A stretch of DNA of 6,256 bases from NCBI GenBank assembly GCA_016866645.1, contig VGLX01000087.1, positions 1 to 6,256 of the forward strand, in the 5' to 3' direction. This document shows, one piece after another, positions 1 through 5,140 of this stretch; position 1 is the stretch's first letter, and the number at the start of each line of letters is the position of its first letter. The position numbers were made by a program, and so were the translations under genes. The notes under the pieces were generated by a model. It worked only from the letters and a program-made list of their open reading frames with translations, was not told where the DNA came from and did not search any database. The stretch is from Candidatus Woesearchaeota archaeon (GTDB taxonomy: Archaea; Nanobdellota; Nanobdellia; SCGC-AAA011-G17; VGLX01).

Positions 1-1172
1 GACTTCCTCCTCGTTATCTCCATGGCTTTCCTTGCAGCTTCTCTGGCTTGTGCGGAAAGTATTGACTTGTTGACTATCGCTTTCGCTACGTCAGGGTTTT
101 CTTCGAAGAATGTTGATAAGTAATCGTACACCCAGGAGTCTACCATGCCTTTGATCTCAGAATTTCCTAGCTTGGTTTTTGTCTGTCCTTCGAATTGCGG
201 TTTAGGAACTTTTACACTGATAACTGCCGTTAAACCTTCCTTAACATCAGATCCTGAAAGCCTTGTCTCTGATATCTTGTTCTTCCTTATGTAATCATTT
301 ACTGCCCTTGTCAACGCTGTCGAGAACCCGCTGAGGTGAGTGCCTCCTTCTATTGTGCTGACATTGTTGCAGAATGAGAAGACTGATTCTAGATAACCAT
401 CATTATACTGTAGGGCTATTTCCATGCCTGTGGTCTTAACTTCTTTATTTAGGTAGATAACTTTTGGGTGTATTAGGGTTTTATTTTTATTCAAGTATTC
501 TACAAAACTTATTATCCCTCCCCCATATTGGAAGACTTTTTCTGTATTGTCATTCTCGTTTACTGCTATTATTTTCAGATTCTTGTTTAGGAATGCTAAT
601 TCTCTAAGTCGTTTTGTTATTATGTCAAAGCTGAACTCTGTAGTTTCAAAGATTTCCTTGTCAGGCAGGAATGTTACAGCTGTTCCTGTCTCCTGCGCTT
701 CGCCTTTAACTTCTACAGGCGTAACAGGGATTCCTTTCTCGTACCTTTGGACGTGAACTTTGCCGTCCCTTTTCACCTCTACGATTAGCCATGACGATAA
801 GGCGTTGACCACTGAAACCCCTACTCCGTGTAAGCCACCAGATACTTTATAAGTCCCTTTGTCAAATTTGCCCCCTGCGTGCAGTATAGTCATTACAACT
901 TCTAAGGCAGATTTCTTCTCTGTAGGGTGAAGTTCAACAGGAATGCCCCTGCCATTATCGATAACACTTACAGAACCGTCTTTATGGAGTATCAGTTTTA
1001 TTTCTGTACAGAATCCGGCGAGAGCCTCATCTAGGCTATTGTCAACAACTTCCTGTATGAGATGGTGAAGGCCCCTAACTGAAGTATCACCGATATACAT
1101 TCCAGGAATTTGCCTTACCGCCTGTATGTCTTTTAATACTTTAATATTTTCTGCACCATATTTATCACTCAT
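1..1172 (-). CDS. gyrB: DNA gyrase subunit B, N-terminal part (runs off left edge)
   Basis: GyrB is the ATPase subunit of the type IIA topoisomerase that introduces negative supercoils together with GyrA. The 390 complete codons here cover the GHKL ATPase domain and the transducer domain. Visible motifs are EVVDNSLDEA (residues 41-50, N box with the catalytic Glu and Mg-binding Asn), DNGRGIP (72-78, G1), GGLHGVGVSVVNALS (112-126, G2/ATP lid), TGTAVTF (162-168) and the QTKTKLGN loop (330-337), whose Lys contacts the ATP gamma phosphate in the family. The window ends before the TOPRIM domain, where EGDSA would be expected, so roughly the last 40% of a normal ~630-aa protein is missing. No intein is seen in this part. 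The ATG at 1172 has GGTGAG at 1182-1177, four bases upstream. Both the RBS and the start lie inside the end of the upstream endonuclease gene (8-nt overlap). The family is certain; the gyrase rather than topo IV label rests on overall similarity. Confidence 0.96.
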   Translation of the reverse strand, partial: MSDKYGAENIKVLKDIQAVRQIPGMYIGDTSVRGLHHLIQEVVDNSLDEALAGFCTEIKLILHKDGSVSVIDNGRGIPVELHPTEKKSALEVVMTILHAGGKFDKGTYKVSGGLHGVGVSVVNALSSWLIVEVKRDGKVHVQRYEKGIPVTPVEVKGEAQETGTAVTFLPDKEIFETTEFSFDIITKRLRELAFLNKNLKIIAVNENDNTEKVFQYGGGIISFVEYLNKNKTLIHPKVIYLNKEVKTTGMEIALQYNDGYLESVFSFCNNVSTIEGGTHLSGFSTALTRAVNDYIRKNKISETRLSGSDVKEGLTAVISVKVPKPQFEGQTKTKLGNSEIKGMVDSWVYDYLSTFFEENPDVAKAIVNKSILSAQAREAARKAMEITRRK

Positions 1173-2118
1173 TTTTCTCACCTATCTTATGTTTCATAGA
1201 TTCGTGAACGAATGGTTTTATAATTCCAATTAATTTTTGAGTATCTTTCTCTTTGAATCTTAAATAGTAGTACTTCTTGTCTCTAAATCCGATTGTCGGA
1301 CTTAAACCCCAGATTTCTTCAAAGTACTTTTTAATTGTTTCATGCTCTTGTAAAGAAAAGGCGTTTGTGCAGAGGATTATGTATGGTTGGGAAGTTCCAA
1401 AAGACCCATCATCACAAACCCATATTGCCAAACTTCTCGGGGTCAACATATTTAAAATTTCTCTTGTTACTCTTTTTCTGCCGTCTTTATAAAATAGTTT
1501 TCTATAAAAATTAAAAACATGATGGGTGAATGTTGAAAATTCTAATGTTTTTATAGTATGATTATTTAGTTTTCTTATATTCCAAGAAGGAGGGAGTTTA
1601 GTAAACTCTTTAACAAGGCGATATTTCCAATTAAGATATTTTTCTTGCTGTTTAGTGTGACCTACTCTAAAAGAACAGTTTTTATTTCTTTGCCTTATAC
1701 TCGCATCCCCTAGTGTACTCCCTAGGATTAAATCATGTTGTTCTTTTGTTAATAGGACTCTAGGGTCTTTTTCAAGTAAAGTTCTCCATCCCTTTACTAA
1801 TCTGTATAATCGCCTGCATTCTAATTTATTAATATCATATTTTTCAAAAAACAATTTCCTTTCTTTAATAGTCTTTAATCTTGCTAAAGGAACTACTTTG
1901 CTTTTGTTAATCAATTTAAAGGTAGAAAGTATTCCGGCTTCGTCGATTGCTCTGCTTAATACACTTCGATTTATGTTTAATTTTTTGGCCAGGTTTTTTT
2001 TATCTCCTGTTTTGTTAATTTGTTGTGCTAGTTCAAAGAGGTTATAATTCTCTCTAACTGAGTCTAGAGTCTTAAAAACTGATATATTCGCTGCTTTATA
2101 CCCTTCAGTTTTGTCCAT
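1165..2118 (-). CDS. LAGLIDADG homing endonuclease, free-standing, upstream of gyrB
   Basis: This 317-aa protein is a probable site-specific DNA endonuclease of the LAGLIDADG_2 type. The two signature helices are LILGSTLGDAS (residues 130-140, catalytic Asp138) and LAIWVCDDGSF (230-240, Asp236/237). Between them lies the family-typical GHTKQQEKYLNWKYRLV (153-169), and the C-terminus has the usual MKHKIG. Two motifs in one chain mean it can act as a monomer. Residues ~38-62 (DKKNLAKKLNINRSVLSRA...) look like a helix-turn-helix, perhaps an extra DNA-binding module. Residues 1-22 resemble the GyrB N-terminus, which is unusual. The gene is visibly AT-richer than its neighbours (many ATT, AAA, TTT codons), consistent with horizontal arrival. 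No intein splice residues flank it, and it does not interrupt another reading frame. The ATG at 2118 has AGAGAG just upstream. Both catalytic motifs look intact, so it may be active. Confidence 0.93.
   Translation of the reverse strand: MDKTEGYKAANISVFKTLDSVRENYNLFELAQQINKTGDKKNLAKKLNINRSVLSRAIDEAGILSTFKLINKSKVVPLARLKTIKERKLFFEKYDINKLECRRLYRLVKGWRTLLEKDPRVLLTKEQHDLILGSTLGDASIRQRNKNCSFRVGHTKQQEKYLNWKYRLVKEFTKLPPSWNIRKLNNHTIKTLEFSTFTHHVFNFYRKLFYKDGRKRVTREILNMLTPRSLAIWVCDDGSFGTSQPYIILCTNAFSLQEHETIKKYFEEIWGLSPTIGFRDKKYYYLRFKEKDTQKLIGIIKPFVHESMKHKIGEKNE
1177..1182 (-). promoter_or_regulatory. Shine-Dalgarno of gyrB inside the endonuclease gene
   Basis: GGTGAG is followed by AAAA and then the gyrB ATG. 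It is encoded within the last codons of the endonuclease (I-G-E-K), so ribosomes terminating at 1165 can restart on gyrB. It fixes the gyrB start at 1172. Confidence 0.7.
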
Positions 2119-2122
2119 TTTT

Positions 2123-2128
2123 CTCTCT
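2123..2128 (-). promoter_or_regulatory. Weak Shine-Dalgarno of the endonuclease gene
   Basis: AGAGAG lies four bases before the ATG at 2118. The block GAGAAAAATG here is identical to the RBS/start block of gyrB (1179-1170), which is relevant to the proposed duplication of the gyrB start. Confidence 0.45.
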
Positions 2129-2191
2129 AATTATGCATGCTTTTTCCGGTCTTAAAACACACCAGAATTAATGATGAAACATACTAAGAAG

Positions 2192-2199
2192 TTTATAAA
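2192..2199 (-). promoter_or_regulatory. TATA box for the endonuclease-gyrB transcript
   Basis: TTTATAAA is preceded on the minus strand by purine-rich AAAGG, resembling a BRE. Archaeal TATA-to-start spacing places transcription initiation near 2170, giving a leader of about 50 nt before the endonuclease ATG. No separate promoter for gyrB is apparent within the end of the endonuclease gene, so this is the likely promoter for both. Confidence 0.6.
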
Positions 2200-2233
2200 C
2201 CTTTCTGCCCGAAATTCCTTCAAATTCGAGGGT

Positions 2234-2246
2234 TATACGCCGTATA
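2234..2246. promoter_or_regulatory. Perfect 13-bp palindrome TATACGCCGTATA upstream of the TATA box
   Basis: The 6-bp arms TATACG/CGTATA are separated by a single C. The palindrome lies 35-54 bp upstream (minus-strand sense) of the TATA box at 2192-2199, a position suited to an activator or other dimeric regulator. A direct repeat AAATTC (2212-2217 and 2222-2227, period 10 bp) lies between it and the TATA box. No binding protein can be named. Confidence 0.35.
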
Positions 2247-2261
2247 GACGCGTTTTATTTC

Positions 2262-2276
2262 GGAAAAAGAGAAATA
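2262..2276 (-). terminator. Possible T-rich terminator after the amidohydrolase gene
   Basis: On the minus strand about 40-50 nt past the amidohydrolase stop is a T-rich run, TATTTCTCTTTTTCC. It resembles archaeal U-tract terminators, which need no hairpin. It also lies upstream of the next promoter, so it would separate the two transcripts. This is weak evidence from base composition only. Confidence 0.3.
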
Positions 2277-2313
2277 TTTTTATACTAGAAATGCACGTTT
2301 TTGGCGTCACTTT

Positions 2314-3141
2314 TTAGAGGTTAAAATCGAAGATTTTCCTGGCGTTGTCATAGAACACTTTTTGGTGGAATTCTTGGGGTATAATCCATCTTAAAACGCT
2401 CAGGTACTCATCCATTCGGACGATAGGCCAGTCAGACCCGTAAAGAAGCCGGTCATACCCTACCCACTTAGTCAGTTTCAGTATTTCGTCTTTTACATCT
2501 TCTTTCTCAGCATAGCCTGAGCCCTCAAACAGGCCGGATAAGTCTGCATAGACGTTATCATTCTTGTACATCACAGCTTTAGCAGTCTCCATCCAAGGGT
2601 TGCCGAGATGCGCCATTATGAACTTCACGTTGGGGAATAGCGTAGCTGCATCGTCTACATGCATAGGATGGGCGTATTTCATCAAAGCGTTTTTCTTGAA
2701 CGTGATGCCTGAATGGATTATGACTGGCAAGCCGTGTTTTTCAGCAAGCCTGTAAACATGATGATAAACCTTGTCATGAGGATAGAAATAAAAGTATCCT
2801 GGGAATATCTTGAAAGCCTTGAAAACTTTCTCTTTAATGCTCTTCTCTACAGACTTAAGTATTTTAGTATCGACTTTTAACGGGTTTACCGTGCAAACTC
2901 CTAAGATGTTCTTATTCCGTTTGTAGAATGGTAGGATGTTTTCAGAATCTACAGGTGTAGGCTGTTTTGAGAACGGGCTTTCATTGCCAGGAGAGGAGAT
3001 GCCTACTGCGTGAGTTACGCCATTCTTGCTCATCTCTTTTAACAATCCTGCTTCGCCGTAGTCTATGCTTAGCTCTTTTGCAATCTTTACGAGTTCTGTT
3101 GCGTTGAAAGAAACATGTAAATGCGCGTCTATTATTCCCAT
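2314..3141 (-). CDS. Amidohydrolase family 2 (TIM-barrel) metal-dependent hydrolase
   Basis: This 275-aa protein of the amidohydrolase-related superfamily (Amidohydro_2 type) is a cytosolic TIM barrel that hydrolyses or decarboxylates small molecules; the substrate cannot be read from sequence. The metal-binding set is complete: IIDAHLH (His7 and His9), IIHSG (His143), FIMAHLGNP (His178) and LLYGSDWP (Asp237). The C-terminal FYDNARKIFDF is the usual closing motif of this family. Length is normal for the compact members. There is no signal peptide. The ATG at 3141 lies 25-30 nt downstream of a TATA-like element and lacks a clear Shine-Dalgarno, suggesting a leaderless start. It follows the flavoprotein gene by 58 bp on the same strand. 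The pair could act together, but the spacing and the separate TATA box do not require it. Confidence 0.9.
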   Translation of the reverse strand: MGIIDAHLHVSFNATELVKIAKELSIDYGEAGLLKEMSKNGVTHAVGISSPGNESPFSKQPTPVDSENILPFYKRNKNILGVCTVNPLKVDTKILKSVEKSIKEKVFKAFKIFPGYFYFYPHDKVYHHVYRLAEKHGLPVIIHSGITFKKNALMKYAHPMHVDDAATLFPNVKFIMAHLGNPWMETAKAVMYKNDNVYADLSGLFEGSGYAEKEDVKDEILKLTKWVGYDRLLYGSDWPIVRMDEYLSVLRWIIPQEFHQKVFYDNARKIFDFNL

Positions 3142-3156
3142 GTAATGTTAAAGGGC

Positions 3157-3176
3157 AAGTTTTGAATAAAAAACTT
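3157..3176. repeat. Inverted repeat between the flavoprotein and amidohydrolase genes
   Basis: Arms AAGTTTT (3157-3163) and AAAACTT (3170-3176) flank a 6-nt loop. The repeat lies across the TATA-like element of the amidohydrolase gene and 24-43 nt past the flavoprotein stop. It could be an operator or a stem at the end of the flavoprotein transcript. It is AT-rich, so chance is possible. Confidence 0.3.
3165..3173 (-). promoter_or_regulatory. TATA-like element of the amidohydrolase gene
   Basis: TTTTTTATT on the minus strand is centred about 27 nt upstream of the ATG at 3141, so transcription would start at or next to the start codon. It is a weak match to the archaeal consensus. Confidence 0.35.
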
Positions 3177-3199
3177 TCGTTAAACTGACTCAGAACAAG

Positions 3200-4084
3200 T
3201 TATGGTAATGTTGGCACTTTGCCTTTCACGCGTGAATTCAAATCCTTGCCATTAGCCTCTTTTTTTAGCAGCTTATCCCACTCCTCTTTTAAGTAACGGT
3301 TCATCTCTTTAGTATAGTCAAACTTGCTGTTCAATTCTTCCAAGCTCATAAGGTGGCTGTTCTCAAGGTAGCCTTTGTTCCATCTGGCTCTTCTTGATGA
3401 GCGTACGCCTTTGCAGATGTTGTCAACCATCACTTCAAGGTTATGCGCTAGTGTCGCATCATTGTTCAAGACTTCTTTGTTCAGAACAGTGCTTTTGTTC
3501 ACATCACCTTGCGTGTATGCGAAAGCGTTAGGGGGTATCATGAATCCTAGATCATTGGCGAGCATGAGCATCCTGTAGACTACCTCTAAGGCGCCTGCGT
3601 GATGGGCGGTTGATATCGCTCCTGCGACCTTGCCGACTAAAGGGGATTCTATTATCTTATCGTCTATTCTTACGCACTGCCAGAGAGCAGTCATCCTGTT
3701 AAACACATTAAGAATCCTAGGATTAGGCAGCCCATAGTTTGTGGGTGAAGCGAAGATTACGCTATCAGCTTTAAGGATCTCTTTTTCTACAATCTTGTAA
3801 TCGTCGTCGAAGCACCTACAGCCGTTATAAACCTCTTTGGAGTTTTCAAACTTCTTCTCGAAAGAGGGACTGCAAAGGTTCTCGTCTGTGGAATAGCAGC
3901 CGTTGCACTCTTTCATGTTCATCTTGTGCAGGTCAACAAGCAGGACTTTCGCTTTTTTCTTCTCTAACGCATAATTTAGAGAGTATTCCAGCAGTATCCT
4001 GGTCGTGCTTTCCTGCTGCGACCCCGGATTATTCCTGAAGCGCGGCGAAGAATTCAAGCCTAAGATATAAATCTCTTTTTTCAT
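3200..4084 (-). CDS. Flavodoxin-fold NAD(P)H-dependent FMN reductase / iron-sulfur-flavoprotein-like
   Basis: This 294-aa protein is probably a cytosolic FMN-binding oxidoreductase. The order of elements is: beta1 and phosphate loop (IYILGLNSSPR, 5-15, then STTRILL, 26-32); a Cys-rich segment (Cys60, 63, 71, 89, 91); KADSVIFASPTNYGLPNPRILNVFNRM (105-131), matching the FMN-ring loop of the NADPH-dependent FMN reductase / ISF family; and GKVAGAISTAHHAGALEVVYRM (151-172), the third flavin-contact region. The family's usual cluster motif is a compact CxxCxxC-x(4-7)-C. Here CNGC is kept but the remaining cysteines are spread by an ~18-residue insertion, with CFDDD (91-95) matching the C...DD end of the motif, so cluster binding is uncertain. 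Residues ~226-294 are a charged helical extension rich in Lys/Glu. The ATG at 4084 lies about 28 nt from a TATA element and has no Shine-Dalgarno. The electron donor and acceptor are unknown. Confidence 0.88.
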   Translation of the reverse strand: MKKEIYILGLNSSPRFRNNPGSQQESTTRILLEYSLNYALEKKKAKVLLVDLHKMNMKECNGCYSTDENLCSPSFEKKFENSKEVYNGCRCFDDDYKIVEKEILKADSVIFASPTNYGLPNPRILNVFNRMTALWQCVRIDDKIIESPLVGKVAGAISTAHHAGALEVVYRMLMLANDLGFMIPPNAFAYTQGDVNKSTVLNKEVLNNDATLAHNLEVMVDNICKGVRSSRRARWNKGYLENSHLMSLEELNSKFDYTKEMNRYLKEEWDKLLKKEANGKDLNSRVKGKVPTLP

Positions 4085-4107
4085 CGGTAAAAACTATTCT
4101 TACAATG

Positions 4108-4115
4108 TTTAAAAA
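4108..4115 (-). promoter_or_regulatory. TATA box of the flavoprotein gene
   Basis: TTTTTAAA on the minus strand is centred about 27 nt before the ATG at 4084. This predicts a leaderless or nearly leaderless transcript, in agreement with the lack of a Shine-Dalgarno sequence. Confidence 0.45.
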
Positions 4116-4159
4116 TTTTATTACCCTTCTTATTGCGGGAAGTGTTGGAAAGATTTCTT

Positions 4160-4438
4160 TTAATAAAGCCTTTTTAGTTGTACTCGCTCGACTTTCGAGA
4201 GGTAATTCGCCATCTTGCGGTATTCAGGGTCAGACTTGTAGTCTTTGCAGAAAGTGCTGAAATACATGCCGAGTATTTTCTTAACATCCTTGGAGGGGAT
4301 GAAGTCTCTCCATTCTTTCTTCTTTTCACCTGCAGGGTTTATCAAAAAGTCCATGTGTCGGACATAGTCCATGCCTTTTGAAGGAGGCAGCTGGACGTAC
4401 GGGAAGTCTACTATCTTGTAACCTAGCTTACTGAGCAC
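4160..4438 (-). CDS. C-terminal fragment of a frameshifted GNAT acetyltransferase
   Basis: A 92-codon frame beginning with GTG carries the C-terminal end of the GNAT gene just upstream. The frame stays open upstream of the GTG, where it reads P-K-L-R-R-K before L-S-K-L-G-Y-K-I-V-D-F-P-Y-V-Q-L-P-P. The KLGYKIVDFPYVQLPPSKG stretch resembles the end of GNAT proteins that have a GY...DFPYVQPPLS segment. It lacks the acetyl-CoA motif and cannot be an acetyltransferase alone. GGAGG (4446-4442) lies three bases before the GTG, so separate translation is possible. However, those bases also encode Arg-Arg-Lys in the uninterrupted gene, so this is more likely coincidence. The best reading is one gene of about 280 codons, from 5001 to 4160, broken by loss of one base near 4455. 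Confidence 0.7.
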   Translation of the reverse strand: MLSKLGYKIVDFPYVQLPPSKGMDYVRHMDFLINPAGEKKKEWRDFIPSKDVKKILGMYFSTFCKDYKSDPEYRKMANYLSKVERVQLKRLY

Positions 4439-5001
4439 TTTCCTCCGCAGCTTAGGTCCATGGTAGTGTTCTTGTAATCTTCAGCAGACATCTTCTTAGG
4501 GTCTTCTGTTTCTGCTACGATGCCTACGAATCTGCTGTTCAAGCTGTTGGCTTCCTTGTCCACAAGCTGCATCTTGGCTTGTTTCATTAATTTCCCGAAT
4601 CCTCTGTTGCGGTAAGGGTTTTTGATAAAAGAATTTTCGAATACGGCTAGGGTGTAGTCTTTAGATGTGATCCTGTTAACAGTTGCTCCACCGATAACCT
4701 CCTTATCCTTATCGTCTCCAACCTCGAGGGAAAGAACGATATACCCTTCGGTGTCGTAATCGATCTTTTTTTCAGCTTTGTTCACGTATCTTATCATGTC
4801 TTGCGCAGTTTCCCGCTCGTCATCTATAGGGAAAGCTTTCCTATAGCCGTGATACCATTCGCCTTCAGAACCGTCTCTCTTGCGTATCAACGCTTTATCT
4901 TTATTTGAAATCGTCCTTATAGAAATGTGCCTTCTATTGTTAGGCGTCCCATTCGGCCAGCGCAATAAGTCTTCGAACCTGTTTAGCGCCATCTCGTACA
5001 T
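4423..5001 (-). CDS. GNAT family N-acetyltransferase, N-terminal part of a frameshifted gene
   Basis: This 192-codon frame holds the acetyl-CoA-binding core of a GNAT protein. IKNPYRNRGFGKLMKQAKM (126-144) contains the R-x-x-G-x-G pyrophosphate-binding motif A (R131-G136) after the beta4 strand YTLAVFENSFI. SRFVGIVAETED (156-167) is the following beta5 strand. Correct GNAT sequence continues to about Met181-Asp182, then the frame reads L-S-C-G-G-K-C-S-V-S and stops. The following frame continues the fold without a gap, so these last ten residues are probably a frameshift artefact or mutation product. Without the shift the protein would be about 280 aa. The acceptor substrate is unknown; residues 1-85 are charged and not recognised. 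ATG 5001 is preferred over the in-frame ATG at 4992 because it sits about 24 nt from a TATA box. The gene is divergent from the deoxyhypusine-synthase-like gene across 139 bp. Confidence 0.75.
   Translation of the reverse strand: MYEMALNRFEDLLRWPNGTPNNRRHISIRTISNKDKALIRKRDGSEGEWYHGYRKAFPIDDERETAQDMIRYVNKAEKKIDYDTEGYIVLSLEVGDDKDKEVIGGATVNRITSKDYTLAVFENSFIKNPYRNRGFGKLMKQAKMQLVDKEANSLNSRFVGIVAETEDPKKMSAEDYKNTTMDLSCGGKCSVS
4455..4456 (-). other. Frameshift site in the GNAT gene (likely one-base deletion)
   Basis: The minus strand reads ATG GAC CTA AGC. Adding one C (ATG GAC CCT AAG) joins the two frames as ...NTT-MDP-KLRRKVLSKLGY..., and MDP followed by basic residues and KLGY is typical of GNAT C-termini. 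A contracted C run (CCC to CC) is the simplest cause, either a real mutation or a sequencing/assembly error. No classical slippery heptamer is visible, so programmed frameshifting is unlikely. Confidence 0.75.
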
Positions 5002-5018
5002 TATAAAACCATGATGAG

Positions 5019-5028
5019 TATATAAAAT
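5019..5028 (-). promoter_or_regulatory. TATA box of the GNAT gene
   Basis: ATTTTATATA on the minus strand is centred about 23 nt from the ATG at 5001. It predicts a leaderless transcript and supports the 5001 start. It lies in the divergent intergenic region shared with the plus-strand gene. Confidence 0.5.
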
Positions 5029-5086
5029 TAGCCCATGTTAGTCTTAAGCATCTCAAAGATTCTCACTGGTGAAAATTATAATAAAA

Positions 5087-5094
5087 TTTAAATA
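5087..5094 (+). promoter_or_regulatory. TATA box of the deoxyhypusine-synthase-like gene
   Basis: TTTAAATA in an AT-rich stretch predicts transcription start near 5115, leaving a short leader of about 25 nt that contains the Shine-Dalgarno at 5124-5129. Confidence 0.45.
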
Positions 5095-5123
5095 ATCTGC
5101 AAGAATTAAAATGTCAGACAAAT

Positions 5124-5129
5124 GGAGGT
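5124..5129 (+). promoter_or_regulatory. Strong Shine-Dalgarno of the deoxyhypusine-synthase-like gene
   Basis: GGAGGT lies 11 nt before the ATG at 5141 and decides that start. The preceding ATG at 5111 opens only six codons, stopping at 5131. Confidence 0.75.
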
Positions 5130-5140
5130 AACATAACAAA

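Noticed and set aside
547..756. Plus-strand open frame opposite gyrB
   Set aside because: It overlaps well-conserved gyrB coding sequence and has no RBS or recognisable protein character.
1165..2118. Endonuclease as an intein or intron-encoded protein within gyrB
   Set aside because: gyrB starts after the endonuclease with its own RBS and full N-terminus. There is no Cys/Ser splice start or HN-Cys end, and no protein frame is interrupted in the present sequence.
2140..2170. Short hairpin in the endonuclease leader (CTGGT...ACCGG)
   Set aside because: The stem is only about 5 bp and includes a G-U pair, so it is too weak to call a riboswitch or attenuator.
5111..5131. Six-codon upstream frame (ATG TCA GAC AAA TGG AGG TAA) before the DHS-like gene
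   Set aside because: It probably starts at or before the predicted transcript start and merely contains the Shine-Dalgarno, with no RBS of its own.
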